The notes below the pieces were generated by a model. It was not told where the DNA came from. It made no database searches and saw only the letters and a program-made list of their open reading frames with translations. The translations under genes and the position numbers were made by a program. A stretch of DNA of 64,000 bases, taken from the NCBI GenBank assembly GCA_029817715.1, contig JARUPY010000434.1:1984001-2048000 (forward strand), in the 5' to 3' direction. The stretch is from Melastoma dodecandrum. Taxonomy: Eukaryota; Streptophyta; Magnoliopsida; Myrtales; Melastomataceae. Positions 45,010 through 56,560 of this stretch are shown piece after piece. Numbering within the stretch: the first letter of the stretch is position 1; every line of letters starts with the position of its first letter.

Positions 45010-45470
45010 TGTTCCCTCAAAAAGCTAACATGTCTGGAATATTTGGCCATGAGCTGTAAGGGTTCGGTTTTGGGATTCTGACTAAGGTCGCCAATCTCTT
45101 GTTAAGACATAACAAGTTCTTACTGAAACAAACACGCTAACATCAAACAACTCACAATCGAAAGCTTGACTACAAGAAAAATACAACGTTGGAAGCTTGA
45201 ACACAAGATAAGTAAGAAAGATAAAACACAAGCTAAGTCTCCTAGACTTAGATTTTTCCATTTGCGTTTTTAGAATTGTATTAAGGGTTGTATTTATAAT
45301 GATCATCTGTAGTAACTACTGGTTGTTCGTGTCTTGGGTAGTGAGTTCTGCCGGAATCGTTGTGAATTATGCCATAATTGTCGTGAATTATGCCATAACC
45401 GTTGACGGCTATCTAGATTCACGGGCAAATGACAGGTGAGATGCCACTGTCCTTGATATTCTTTCTTGTG
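45010..45470 (-). repeat. LTR fragment related to the 12.9-kb element
   Basis: Starts TGTTCCCTCAAAAAGC, then GTCTGGAATATTTGGCC and GACTAAGGTCGCCAATC, the equivalents of CGGAAATATTTGGCAATAAG and GATGTGGTCGCCAGTAAG in the 12.9-kb LTR. A small direct repeat (GTGAATTATGCCATAA twice, about 45360-45400) lies inside. The right end is uncertain. Confidence 0.6.
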
Positions 45471-47144
45471 ATGATGTTAATAATTGTGGATACCTCAATT
45501 TTTCTAAAACAAAATTCTATAGACAAAGAAGAATCATAAAAATAAAAAAGAATCATAAACCACAAGAAAACGAAAGGAATCTAAAATCTCTACAAAGGAA
45601 GTCATACTAATGAAAAAGGAACAAATAAAATGTGCTAGTCATGCCATCATGAAATTCACTAACAACTCACTTCCCATGTTTAGGCGTTTGCCCTAGACGA
45701 GTCCAACAGCCACAACGACTTCATACATCGAAAGGATACGTCCTTCTTAACTTTGATACCCTGTCATGAAGAACCTATTTACACACGACCTAACTGGAGT
45801 TGGATGAGGCCAATATCGTTAGTTGGAGCAAAACAATAAATCCTTGGCTTTAACGACAGTCTCAAGTCAAGATCAACGAGCTTTCCCGGGTCCATCCACT
45901 TGTCCAATGACCATGCCATGTGCATGCGCTTCTTCCGTGACTACGACACCTCCAATGGGGACAACGGGTGCGAGTTTTACTCCGTCAAGTTCTATATATG
46001 TGCCAAATGTATCGTTAACCACATTCCCACTTCACCAGTAGGGACCTCATCAGCTCTTCCAGCACGCCATTAGCGAACGACAATTGGCAACAACACCCCT
46101 TCCCGCTCTTCAAAGTGTTCCAAGTCATGTCTACGACAAATGCAGAAAACTCGGTCTCCTTTAAGTAATATCGGCAGTACCACGTCTCAGTAGTTCTTCT
46201 AAGCTTCCTAGCACTAATTCGGATTTTGGATAGACATAAGGCATAACCCTAAACGAGCATATCATCTCTAGCAGCACAAAACTCTAATGGCAACCTCTCG
46301 GATCAGCACAACTGCAGCTCTAGTGTTCATTGGCTCTTGTGGTAATACCAAAAGGTGCAACAATGTCAGTACTTCAACCCCAGCATTGTAGCATCGGTGG
46401 TTGGACCACTTGATTCAAATCCCAATGTTTTGGTCCGCTAGGTGCCTTTGAAGTGACATCAACCTCATCGGTTTGGTTGATATAGTAGTAAACTTTAGCG
46501 TCCTTCTTGTCAGCCATGACTTTCCTCCCTCGTATCCTTGTTTCACCTTCTTCAGCAATCACCCGAGAGTTACTTCATCCCACCTTTTGTGTATGTCGAT
46601 TATAAAGTGGAATCACAACTGCACTTCTCAACATGGCCCAAAATCCCCTCGTTCGGTGGCAGCATAAACTTCCCCAATAGCTAACTAACTCAACCAAAGA
46701 GCACCACCAACAAATAGCGTCTCATCCCACCAAGTATCAACAATCTTTGCTCCCATACGACAATTAACCATACCCAGACCACAAGACCAGGGAAGCCCTA
46801 ACATTTCCCCATGCTATGTTTGTGAACGACCGCCATTATTCCTCGGCCGGCTCCAGTTGTGGCAACCACCATTCGTACTCGGCGACTCCGGCTCCAGTTG
46901 GGGCGACACAACAACACACTCCTCGACTGCCCAGCTTCATCCCGACTTTAGCATGAATGCTTCTCTTGGCTATGTTGAGCTCCGTCCGTGACCAGTGATA
47001 GCTTGTCGTATCCCTACTTCTCGAAAACTCGCACAAGCAGATCCAAGGAGTGTCTTACTCCTAGCCGTTCGACTCTAGAGCCAATGGTATTCGTTGTTGC
47101 CAACGACATCGTTCCCAATGGCACCATTGCCTACTTTGATTAGA
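45471..47144. other. Unclassified region interrupted by the next element
   Basis: No known domain. The minus frame 46562-46374 (VYYYINQTDEVDVTSKAPSG, PKHWDLNQVV) looks more protein-like than its surroundings but I cannot place it. Further minus frames (RMHMAWSLDKWMDPGKLVDL near 45950-45890) may belong to the same decayed gene or element. It resumes at 52985 after the 5.8-kb element. Confidence 0.35.
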
Positions 47145-47149
47145 AACAA

Positions 47150-47955
47150 TGATACAAAGACGGTCGACAACTCACCCACACCCCTGTCATCACCAACAAG
47201 AAGAGGACTCACTTTGCTAATCTAGACCGACTAAGCGACGGAGGTATTGTAGTGACACAACCTATTCAGCGATGAACATCCGAGCGATACTCATTCTAAG
47301 CGACGACTTTAAGATTCGAAGCAGAAGGATCTTGGAGAAGCTGAATCAATTTCCCTTCATCCATTCATACATCTACTCATTCGTGCACCTGCATTTATAT
47401 TTGTTTCATTCCCAATAAGCCATTTATGGTTCATCCATGAATATGGTCATACATGCATCATTTTACATTCAATGTCCTGTATTTATTTAATTTCCTTTCA
47501 AGGCTACTATATAAGGTGCCTTTGTATTCTCATTTGATAGATTACCTTGAATTGAAAAACCCCTGTTGTTAAACTTTCGTCTTCTGTCCGAAGTGATTGG
47601 ATTCTCTTTCAACCTCCTTCTTCAATTGGTGGATTCCACATATAAATTGAAGAGTGTTCAACCGGTGGTGGTGTTTCCGTATCCTCCACGTTGTTCCTCC
47701 CCCTCGTTCGTGGTGGTGTCTATGTATCCATGGTACAAACGAGTCTATTCGAGTCTTCCTTCACGGTGGTGAATCTTTATTTATGGAGGTTGTTCTCAAC
47801 CTATCCATCATCTATCCTAGTTCTAACCAATTTTCAGTTGCACCCCTGAACACAACCTTTTGTCCATACCGCACGTCACTCCATTCCGCACCTTTAGTGA
47901 TGTTCCCCTTCCTTTTCGTCACTGGAATCATCTATTCCTTGCCACCCCCGTATCA
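47150..47955 (+). repeat. 5' LTR of the 5.8-kb element
   Basis: Pairs with 52173-52979. A TATATAAGG box lies at about 47509-47517, followed by TGCCTTTGTATTCTCATTTG. Ends CCCCGTATCA. Confidence 0.92.
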
Positions 47956-47972
47956 TCTTGGCATCAGTGTGC
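47956..47972 (+). promoter_or_regulatory. Primer-binding site of the 5.8-kb element
   Basis: TCTTGGCATCAGTGTG directly after the 5' LTR is a mutated form of TTGGTATCAGAG, the initiator tRNA-Met primer site seen in the other elements. Confidence 0.75.
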
Positions 47973-48007
47973 ACGGTTGTCAAAGACTGGAAGATTCTAA
48001 CACGGTA

Positions 48008-48932
48008 TGATTCTAGACGAAGCACATGTTGCTCGGCTTGAGCAGCAGATCGTCGAATCTTCAGCAACAACTACAGTCATTACGAACTCATCATGCATCG
48101 ACTTCTCATAGTCGATTAGACAGCGTTGATTAGGAAAACCCATGGCGTGAGGAGTTTCAACGAGGGTCTTCACCAGAGTATCATCAACAAGAAAGAAGAG
48201 CCCCGACGATGTGTGTTCAGCTTCCGTAATTCGAAAGAAACTCAGACCCCGAGGAGTTCATCGACTGGATGCACACGGTAGAGCACATTTTCGACTACGA
48301 AGAGGTGCCCGAGGAGTGAAAGGTTAAGTTCGCATCATTAATGTTGAAGAAGTACGCCAGCCTTTGGTGGGAGAACACTAACCGGCAGCGCCGAAGAGAA
48401 GGACGTGATAAAATTCATACGTGGTCGAAAATGAGAGGTCTATGACTAAGAGGTTTCTGCCGGATTATTATCGACAAGATCTCTACCGCAAGCTGTAGTC
48501 ACTTCAGTAAGTTTCAAGTGTATCGGAGTATATGGGGAGTTCGAGAGACCCTTGCTACAATGTGATGTCTAAGAAGCCCAAGAGCAAATTATTTCCAGTT
48601 ATCCTCGAGGTCTTAAGCCTCAGATCGCGGATGTAGTCGAACTTCAACAGTATTGGACCTTTGACGATGTTAGAGCACTTGCCCACAAGGTTGAGCAGTA
48701 GCAAGCGAGGAGATTGAGTACCCACCCATTTTTAAAGGCTCCGCCTTTCAACAAGGGGAGAAGGTCCCAGGCAAAGCCACCATTGACTTCATTACGAAAA
48801 ACTCCACCATCGACTTCCAGACCTAAAGTCAAGTTGAACGAGCAAGATACTAATCGACAATATTTCAAGTGCCAGGGAATTGGACACATGGCTTCGGAGT
48901 GCCCGATGAGAAGAAACGTTGTCATTAGATAG
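48008..48932 (+). pseudogene. gag of the 5.8-kb element
   Basis: MILDEAHVARLEQQIVESSA opens the frame. After frame changes, NSDPEEFIDWMHTVEHIFDY, YASLWWENTNRQRRREGRDK and IHTWSKMR (48235-48440) form the capsid blocks. The zinc knuckle at about 48852-48897 reads YFKCQGIGHMASEC, so the first Cys of CCHC is replaced by Tyr. Stops occur within and after it. Confidence 0.82.
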
Positions 48933-49039
48933 TTGTCCGATGGAGAAGAAGTGTTTGATGACAAAGTCAATCTCATTTGGGATGCATACAAGATTGAGGT
49001 GTTCCCGGATGAAGGAGAGTTGTTGTTCGTCTGAAAAGC

Positions 49040-49510
49040 CTTAAGCGTGACACCCGCTAGAGAGGAGAATCAAAGGGAAGTTTTTTTCACACCAGGTGCA
49101 TAGTCGAAGGAAAAGTTTGTTTGATGATTGTAGTTAGTGGGAGCTGCACCAACATTGTGTCGAGGACGGTGGTCGAGAAGCTTAAGTTGTCTATCGAAGC
49201 TCATCCTCATCCCTATCAACTACAATAACTCAACAAGGAGAGTGATGTTCGAGTGACCTAGAGAGCACGAGTTCCATTTTTTATTGGGAAAAGCTACAAG
49301 GATAAAGTCGTTTGCGATGTTATTCTGATGGACGCATGCCACTTGCTCCTGGGAAGAGCATGGCAGTTTGATCAACGGGCACAACATGACAGTTATCTCA
49401 ATACCTACTCCATTAGCGTCGACGAGAAGAAGGTCAATTTGATGCCCCTGACCACACAGCCTATGATGACACCACAAAATTGATCTACCAATTAGCCTCT
49501 CAAGGGAGTA
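49040..49510 (+). pseudogene. Protease of the 5.8-kb element
   Basis: FFHTRCIVEGKVCLMIVVSG then SCTNIVSRTVVEKLKLS (about 49085-49200) matches the family 'IVDGGSCTN' block, but the catalytic Asp codon is Val here. CDVILMDACHLLLGRAWQFD (about 49315-49375) is the conserved C-terminal block. One stop separates the parts. Confidence 0.8.
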
Positions 49511-49513
49511 CAA

Positions 49514-50534
49514 TTGTTTCGAGCAATCCTCGAAGGTGAGAAGGCTTACTTTGTGGTTCTTGTCGAAACTGCCCCGGGTCAAGCGACGCGCCATCCCCTA
49601 GCTGTATCCATATTCGAGGAGTTCAATGATGTGTTTTCGGAGGAGCTGTCAGTCGAACTACCACCTATGCGAAGCATTCAACACCAGATCTACTTGGTTC
49701 TAGAAGAATCTCTGCCCAATCGGCCAGTTTATCGATGCATTCCAGAGGAAACTACGGAGCTGCAGAGACAGGTTGATGATGGTTCGAGAGAGTTTGAGCC
49801 CTAGTTCAGTTCCAGCCATATTGGTGCCGAAGAATGATGGCACTTGGCGAATGTGCATGGATAGTCGAGCGATCAACAAGATCACGGTTAAGTATCGATT
49901 TCCATTTCCTCGACTAGATAACATGTTGGATGAGTTGCATGGAGCACAAGTATTCTCGAAAGTAGGTTTCTGAAGCGGCTACCACCAGATTCGAATGAAG
50001 GAAGGTGTCTAGTGGAAGGCTTCCTTGAAGACTAAGTACGGGTTGTGCGAATGGTTGGTGATGCCATTTAGTTTATCAAACGCACCCAGCACGTTCATGA
50101 GACTGATGACCCATGTCTTGCAACGATTTCTGGAGAAGTTTGTGGTCGTCTACTTCGACGACATTTTCATATACAGTCGAAACAACGAGGATCCTGTCGA
50201 CCATTTACGAGTGGTGTTCCCCACACTTCGGGAGGAGAAGCGGTATGGCAATCTTAAGAAATGTGAGTTCTTTCAGCCGAGTGTAATATTTCTTGGCTTT
50301 GTAGTGTCTGCTGAAGGAATCATAATCGACAAAAGAAAGATCGAAACAATCAAGAAGTGGTCGACGCCTAAGAGTTTCCACGACGTTGGAAGCTTTCATG
50401 GCTTAGTGTCGTTCTACAGGAGGTTCATTCGAGGTTTCAGCTCGATCGCAACACTCACCGAATGTTTGAAGGGAGACAAGTTCGAGTGGACTTCAGCCGC
50501 ACAAGCTAGTTTCGAGCAACTGAATGAGTGTTAA
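49514..50534 (+). pseudogene. Reverse transcriptase of the 5.8-kb element
   Basis: FEEFNDVFSEELSVELPP and [20 protein letters not shown] open it (49610-49735). Frame change near 49790, then [20 protein letters not shown] and [17 protein letters not shown]. Motif A reads VFSKVGF, then a stop, then GYHQIRM; the usual catalytic Asp after SK-V is Gly. A long frame 50025-50534 follows with [27 protein letters not shown] (catalytic YFDD about 50146-50163) and [13 protein letters not shown] cannot be made intact. Confidence 0.85.
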
Positions 50535-50539
50535 GCGAA

Positions 50540-50975
50540 GCACCCGTTCTTGCCTTGCCTGACTTTGCGAAGATGTTTGAGGTCGAATGTGATGCATCAG
50601 GAGTTGGAATCGGAGGAGTCTTATTGTAGGAGGGTAGACCATCGCTTATTTCAATGAGAAACTTAATAGTGCCTAGCTCAACTATTCAACGTATGACAAG
50701 GAATTCTTAGCCATTGTTCGAGTACTCGAGACGTGGAGCCATTATTTGCTGCCTCGAGAGTTCGTGTTGCACACCGACCTTAGAGCTCTCAAATACATCA
50801 ATGGTCAGCACAAGCTCAGTCGACGACATGCCAAGTGGATCGAGTTTCTCCAGGCTTTTACTTTTGTCTTGAAGCACAAACCTAGAGTGAAGAATGTAGA
50901 CGTTGATGCCCTCTTGAGGAAGATGATCTTGTTATCGTTAATAGAGACAAGGCTAATTAGATTGAGTACCTGAAG
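50540..50975 (+). pseudogene. RNase H of the 5.8-kb element
   Basis: [18 protein letters not shown] (about 50578-50630) then a frame change, [40 protein letters not shown] and RRHAKWIEFLQAFTFVLKH: the standard gypsy RNase H order. Ends in VDVDALLRK. Confidence 0.82.
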
Positions 50976-50999
50976 GATCTATATAAGGATGACGAAGAC

Positions 51000-51935
51000 T
51001 TTGGAGGGATTTTCATCCAATGCACCAATCAGGCCATCAATCGATTCTATCAAGTGAATGGATTCTTATTTGGAAATACTATGTTATGTATTCCCAGGAG
51101 TTCGACTCCAGAGCTGCTCATTCGAGAAGTCCATGGAGGAGGAATCGCTGGACACACTTTGGAGTCAACAAAACATTGTCGATGCTTCGAGAAAATTTCT
51201 ATTGGCCTCTAATGGAGAAACAAGTGAGAAGTCTTATTTCAAGATGTGTTGCTTGCCATCAAGCGAAACCAAGTCTTATTGGCCTTTACCCAGAGCGTCC
51301 TTGGGAGCATGTAAGCATGGAGTTTGTGTTAGAATTGCCGAGAACGCAGCGGAGGAAGAATTCGATCATGTTGTGGTTGATAGATTCTCGAAGATGGCAC
51401 ACTTCATTCCATGCTAGAAGACGGATGATGCAACCAATGTAGCGATCTGTACTTTCGAGAACTATTGAGGTTGTATGGGGTTCCAATGTCAATTGTATCA
51501 GATCGCGATGTGAAGTTCGTGAGCTACTTTTGGAAGACATTGTGACACAAGTTAGGAACTAAACTCATCTTTAGTACAGTGTACGATCCGTAGCCTGACG
51601 GCCAGACGGAGGTTGTCAACAGAACCATGGCAGCAATTCTTCGAACCTTGGTCTTGAAGAACCAGAAGGGTTGGGACATAAAGCTTGCTCATGCAGTGTT
51701 CGCATACAATCGAGCACCGAGTTCGATAAGTAAGTGTTCACCCTTTGAGGGAGTCTATGGCCTAAATCGCTTAGTACCTATCGAACTAATGCCTCTAATT
51801 GGTGTTAGGAAGAACGTGCAAAGGAGATGCGAATGCTCCATGAGAAGATTCAAGTATACAAATCGAGAAGACTAATCATTGATACCAGGAAACGACCAAT
51901 CGAGGTTGTAGAGAGAAGATTTTTCAGCCCGGAGA
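51000..51935 (+). pseudogene. Integrase of the 5.8-kb element
   Basis: Zinc-binding part: HFGVNKTLSMLRENFYWPLM and LISRCVACHQAKPS (51155-51280). Core: PWEHVSMEFVLELPRTQ, where the first catalytic Asp (usual MDF) is Glu; [16 protein letters not shown] (about 51505) with the second Asp; DGQTEVVNRTMAAILRTL (about 51600) with the Glu. AHAVFAYNRAPSSISKCSPF and EGVYGLNRLVPIELMP follow. Multiple frames and stops. Confidence 0.84.
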
Positions 51936-51936
51936 T

Positions 51937-52254
51937 TTGGTGTGGATTCATCTGCGGAAGCAGTGTTTCCCTGCCAAAAGGAAGAACATGCTGAAGCCTC
52001 GAGCGAAAGGACCTTTCAAGATCGTCGAACGCATAAACCATAATGCCTACAAGTTCAATCTGCCCGAAGAATATGGAGTCTCCGTCACTTTCAACATCAA
52101 GGACCTCGTGTCATATGTCAAAGATGAGGCTTCTACGAGTTTCAGGGCAAACTCTCTTCAAGAAGGGGAGGATGATACAAAGACGATCGACAACTCACCC
52201 ATACCCTTGTCAACGCCCACCAAAGGAGCACTCACTATGCTCATCAACAACTGA
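51937..52254 (+). pseudogene. Integrase C-terminal tail of the polyprotein
   Basis: VWIHLRKQCFPAKRKNMLKP, RAKGPFKIVERINHNAYKFN and LPEEYGVSVTFNIKDLVSYV are the 'GPFKI/YKL/F-NV-DL' blocks of the gypsy integrase C-terminus. Then comes the FRANSLQEGEDD tail at the polypurine tract. The frame reads into the LTR to a stop at 52254. No chromodomain is seen. Confidence 0.78.
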
Positions 52255-52979
52255 CTGAGTAACAGAGGTATTGAGCGACAGTTTCTAGCGACAACCTATT
52301 CAGCGACGATCATCCAAGCGACGCTCATTCTAGGCGACAACTTTAAGATTCGAAGTAGAAGGATCTTGAAGAAGCTGAATCGATTTCCCTTCCTCCATTC
52401 ATGTGCCTGCATCTATGTTTGTTTCATTTTCAATAAGCCATTTATGGTTTATCCATGAATCTCGTCATGCATGCTTCAGTTTTTGTTCAAAGCTTTGCAT
52501 TTATTTCTTTTCCTTTCAAGGCTACTATATAAAGTGTCTTTGTAATCTCATTTGGCTAATTATCTTGAATTGAAAATTTCCTTTTGTTAGACTTTCGTCT
52601 TCTATCAGTAGTGAGTGTATTCTCCTTCAACTTCTTTCTTAATTTGGTGGATTCCAAGTGCAGATTGAGTAGAGTGTTCAACCGATGGTGCTGTTTCTGT
52701 ATCCTTCACGTTGTTCCCCGCCCTCGTCTTATTCGTGGTGGTGTCTCCGTATCCACGGTACAAATGAGTCTATCCAAGTCTTCTTTCACGGTGGTGAATC
52801 TGTATACGTGAGGGTTGTTCTCAACCTATCCTTCATTTATCCCAGTTCTAACCCATTTCCAGCTGCATCCCTAAACACAACCTTTCGTCTATACCCGACG
52901 TCACTCAATTCCGCACCTTCAGTGACGTTCCCTTCCATTTTCGGTATTGGAATAATCTATTCCTTGCCACCCCCTATTA
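52173..52979 (+). repeat. 3' LTR of the 5.8-kb element
   Basis: Pairs with 47150-47955; TATATAAAG box at about 52527. The last translated residues of the polyprotein frame run on into it as far as 52254. Confidence 0.92.
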
Positions 52980-52984
52980 AACAA

Positions 52985-53420
52985 CGTGCAACATCTGATG
53001 GCCCTGTCATCAAGTCCAAGAAGCGACTATTGCCAACCATGATGATCCTACCTCAGATGTAGAATCCCATTGGATTGCACCAGGTTGCCGGTCACCACCA
53101 TCAACAAAGGGAAATGTCAAGGCCATCCTTGCCATCTCGTCATCGATTTCTTCACTGTCTTTGAGTTCCGCTCAACCCAAGTGTGCAAGACCCTTTCAAA
53201 AGATCTGAAGCCAGACCAAAAAATAAGGAACTTGAAGGACTATGGAGCTCTTTCACTAACACCCAAACTCGAGAATAACTTGTAGTCAAGGAAACCAACA
53301 TATTTAGAGCAAGACACGAGACGTGGTAGAATCCCTAAATATTAAGGAAACCATCAGATAAAACAATTAACAAATCTAACCCATGCCTCTTTAAATCTAT
53401 TGGTTATACGACACAATATA
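52985..53420. other. Continuation of the unclassified region
   Basis: Was joined to 47144 before the 5.8-kb element inserted. The plus frame 53070-53285 (CHLVIDFFTVFEFRSTQVC) has no recognised domain. Confidence 0.35.
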
Positions 53421-53439
53421 AAAGATCATTAATTATTCA

Positions 53440-53560
53440 AAATGAGACACCGTAGCCGTTTGAAGAGGAGGTTGCCGTAGCCATTTTGTAAGTGTCTAAG
53501 GAGGTCGTCGTAGCCGTTTTGTGAGCGACAAAGGATGTCACAGTAGCCGTTTGAAGATCC
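53440..53560. repeat. Four imperfect GTAGCC(G/A)TTT repeats
   Basis: GTAGCC followed by GTTT or ATTT occurs at 53452, 53478, 53510 and 53543, spaced 26-33 bp, with similar flanks (TTGAAGA, TTGTGAG). It may be a small degenerate tandem array, perhaps within an LTR. Confidence 0.5.
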
Positions 53561-54570
53561 AACCGTCATTTTGTTTTTTGTTCCCAATGGCTATAAGTTT
53601 TGGAAGAGCTCATATTTCCTTGTGAATGCTTTGTTTGTTGATGCAAGTATGATTTATCCTTTGTTCTCTCTAAATTATGTATGGCGACCATAAAACAACC
53701 CCTCATTCCCACAGTACAATGCATGTTGCATAAAGTATGTCTACACGTTTTTTGTGAACACAATGGGAGTAATGAAAAGAATTGCTAAGACCATTAGAAA
53801 AAATGGCTCTTGCACAAAATAGAAGGGGAAACACTCTGGACGATGTGCATTCTGAGAATGCAGTGTTGAGAAATTAGTAGAATCACTCTGAAAAGGGTGT
53901 GTGCATTCACAAGTCACGAATCCTCTGTTTGCCTCGTCCTTGTAGGGAGTAATTCCTTGTGTTCTTGCACTCACAATGTTACATATTTAGTTCTTGCATT
54001 CACAATGTCACTCTACCAATTAGAACCATTCGAAAAGGGTATGAATAGACGTATGCAACTAGCCTTGTGTTTTTAGTTTCTTTCTTGATTGATCTATTTA
54101 TGAAATGTTTCAAATCCAAATGGTATAAAGGGTCAATCAATAGAAAATAATTTCCTAGATGAGCATATGCTTGTTAAACTTTATGCATGGATAGTTTGTT
54201 CCCTCTAAGCGTGGATAGTTTGTTCCCTCTAAGCGAGCAACTTTAGATGAAGCAATTTTTGATTAATGACCGTTCGTCAATGGCATTCGTGTAATATATT
54301 CTTCACAAAACGTTTATGTATAAATACACCCTCTTAAAATGAAAAATTTTAGTATAATGTTGGAGACAATTAATTATTGACTGAAAAGAAATGTAATATC
54401 AAGTTGTTAAATCGAACCTGCCATACAGTTTTATAGGACTGTAACATTTTATATTTTGTATCGATATGCATGATGTGTAACGAGTATAGTTAAGTGACCC
54501 ATAATGTTTCTCTTCTTTATCTTGCTTTCTTCCTTTCTTTTGCTATATGTGGAAGCACCACCATCTTTTA
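53561..54570. other. Non-coding, possible copia LTR
   Basis: No gene. It lies just before a primer-like site at 54579 and a copia gag-like start, so part of it may be that element's LTR; no second LTR was found to test this. A direct repeat GTGGATAGTTTGTTCCCTCT occurs twice in tandem (about 54187-54229). Confidence 0.35.
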
Positions 54571-54574
54571 TTTT

Positions 54575-54970
54575 CATGGTATCATAGCTCAAGAGGCTAG
54601 TAGCTTCCTTCAATCTAATTGGAAACAATCTCTTCCTATCTTTCCTCTTTTCTTCCTATCCTTTGAATATTAAATTTTAAGAAGGTAATTTCACACTATG
54701 GAAGAGTCAACTCATCATTTATTTAATGGCTTATAGCCAAAAGGACTTTATTGATAATAAGGCACCGGTTCCAACTCAGTTTTTAGACATTGGTCAGAGC
54801 ATTATTAATCTGGAGTAAAAACTTTGGCAATGGAAGAATCAACAGGTGATGAATCTGCTCTATTCATCTCTCACTCTAGATCCGATGGCCCATGTGGTCC
54901 ACTTCTCGACTATAAGTGAGATTGGGGATGCTTAGACGTATGATGATGCAACTATTTGGACACCGATCAC
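54575..54970 (+). pseudogene. copia gag fragment with primer-site remnant
   Basis: TGGTATCATAGCTC at about 54579 resembles the initiator-Met primer site. Downstream, frames give LWQWKNQQVMNLLYSSLTLD and PMAHVVHFSTISEIGDA, similar in pattern to the copia Gag N-terminus (W-x-x-W-x-x-x-x-LL-x-S-L). It is cut off near 54970. Weak but consistent signals. Confidence 0.45.
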
Positions 54971-55329
54971 CCAATAATCGAAAAATGATGATTAATTCCC
55001 AGAAAAATACATAAAACCACCTGTCGGAGCGTAATCACCATATTCCCATGCATTTCCTTCAACTCCAAAAACATTTTTCTAAAAGTTAAGAGAGATAATG
55101 CATTATGCTCGTCCTTTCACATATTCCTTATTATTCTTTAACCACTAAAAAACTCCTCTAACAAACCGATCACGATAGCTTCAAAAGATTAGTTCATCCC
55201 TAGGTCAACGAGTTCCTAGCCACCATTTTCTTCTAGCCCACCATTCGGCCCATTACCTTGCCTTGAGTTGTGCTAGCTGTTTTTACCATGCGTATAACAT
55301 CTTGAATACACTTGTCCTTAAGTGTGCAC

Positions 55330-55480
55330 GTGGGAAATTTTTGCTGCAAATTATTGAGAAATTTTCGTGTTGCATCTTCCACACCAGAATCACTCCAAAC
55401 TTTAATAGTTGGTCTATGACCCCTATATTCTCCTACGCAATATGGCTACCGGTTTGTGTTCCTCCGTTTTCCCAAAGCTT
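55330..55480 (-). pseudogene. Chromodomain remnant
   Basis: After an integrase tail VSPHLPSFGKTEEHKPVAIL, the sequence RRRI, stop, GS, stop, TNY and further fragments follow the chromovirus pattern 'P-x-x-IL-x-RR...LV-x-W...W-x-x'. Several stops. A chromodomain directs integration to marked chromatin. Confidence 0.5.
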
Positions 55481-55599
55481 GGTAGATGAGGAGAGACTCG
55501 AGCTTGGTTCTGGACACTCTATCGTAGTCGAAAAATATGGAAAGTATGTTGAATAGTCAAATTAGTGGGCAATTTCTGCTTATATGCCACATCACCATT

Positions 55600-56560
55600 C
55601 CTATCTAAAATTTTATAGGGACCATAAAAAATAGGAGACAACTTTTTTATTTACCCATGAGGTGAGAGAGACTGTTTGTATTGTTGACGCTTCACGTATA
55701 CCTAATCCCCAATAGTAAACTTCTTTATCTGACCTCTGCTTGTTCACAAGCTCACGCATCCTATGTTGTGCTCTATCTATGTTGATCTCAACAATTGAAT
55801 TATTATTTCCCTCCGTAAAAGATGTTGGTTCTTAGAAGCCACAACCATGTCTTGAGCAATATATGGCAAATGGATCGAATGAGGGTATCCATATAAGGCC
55901 TCAAATGGACTTGTAAGAATGGTGATCCAATAGCTTGTATTGTGCCACCATTCACCTAGATAAAGCCATTTAAACTAGTCTGTCGGGCAGTCACTTAATA
56001 TACACCTCAAATATGTTTCAACATAGTGATTCACCACATCCATTTGAGGGAGATGCCAATTAGACGTGTGCATATCTACTACATGCAGAAGAAAACATTC
56101 CGGCCAAAAGGTACTAAGGAACACAACATCCTAGTCACTAGCAATGATATTAGGAAGGCCAAATAGTTTATAAACATTATCGATGAACACTTGAGCCACA
56201 TCAGATGTAGTAAATGAATGCACTTGCCCCTCAAATTGGTCGTATTTGGACAAACGATCCACAATAACCATTATTGTGTCTCTCCAATAAGATTTAGAAG
56301 TCCTTCAATAAAATCCATTGAAATATGATTCCACATTTCCTTGGTATTGGTAATGGTTGCAACAAACCAAGTGGAGTTTCATTATCATATTAGCAACATT
56401 GACAAACATCACAATCCTATATAAAATTATAAATGTCTCGTTCCATTCCCTTCCAAATAAAGAGGCTTCCTATCTTCTTCGTTGTGGCATTCACTCCCGG
56501 ATGGCCCCCAACATGTCCATTATTTTATGTTTCACCTCCAAAGTTTCTCCTACCACTAGC
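55600..56560 (-). pseudogene. Integrase of the chromovirus-like element
   Basis: CCNHYQYQGNVESYFNGFY leads in (about 56350). Then TIMVIVDRLSKYDQFEGQVH (about 56280), DVAQVFIDNVYKLFGLPNII with ASD (about 56190-56145), VVFLSTFWPE, VVNHYVETYLRCILSD, DWFKWLYLGEWWHNTSYWIT and FEALYGYPHSIHLPYIA (about 55910). The order is the standard integrase core. Stops and a missing first Asp block show decay. Confidence 0.8.

Larger units (their letters stand above)
47150..52979 (+). mobile_element. 5.8-kb Ty3/gypsy element, structurally complete
   Basis: LTRs 47150-47955 (806 bp) and 52173-52979 (807 bp), TGATAC...GTATCA (the last copy ends TATTA). AACAA at 47145-47149 and 52980-52984 is an exact 5-bp target duplication. 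Interior order is gag, protease, RT, RNase H, integrase. The polypurine tract AGAAGGGGAGGA is at about 52161-52172. The polyprotein ends FRANSLQEGEDD at that tract. Several stops and catalytic substitutions make it inactive. The solo LTR at 32806-33569 belongs to the same family. Confidence 0.94.
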
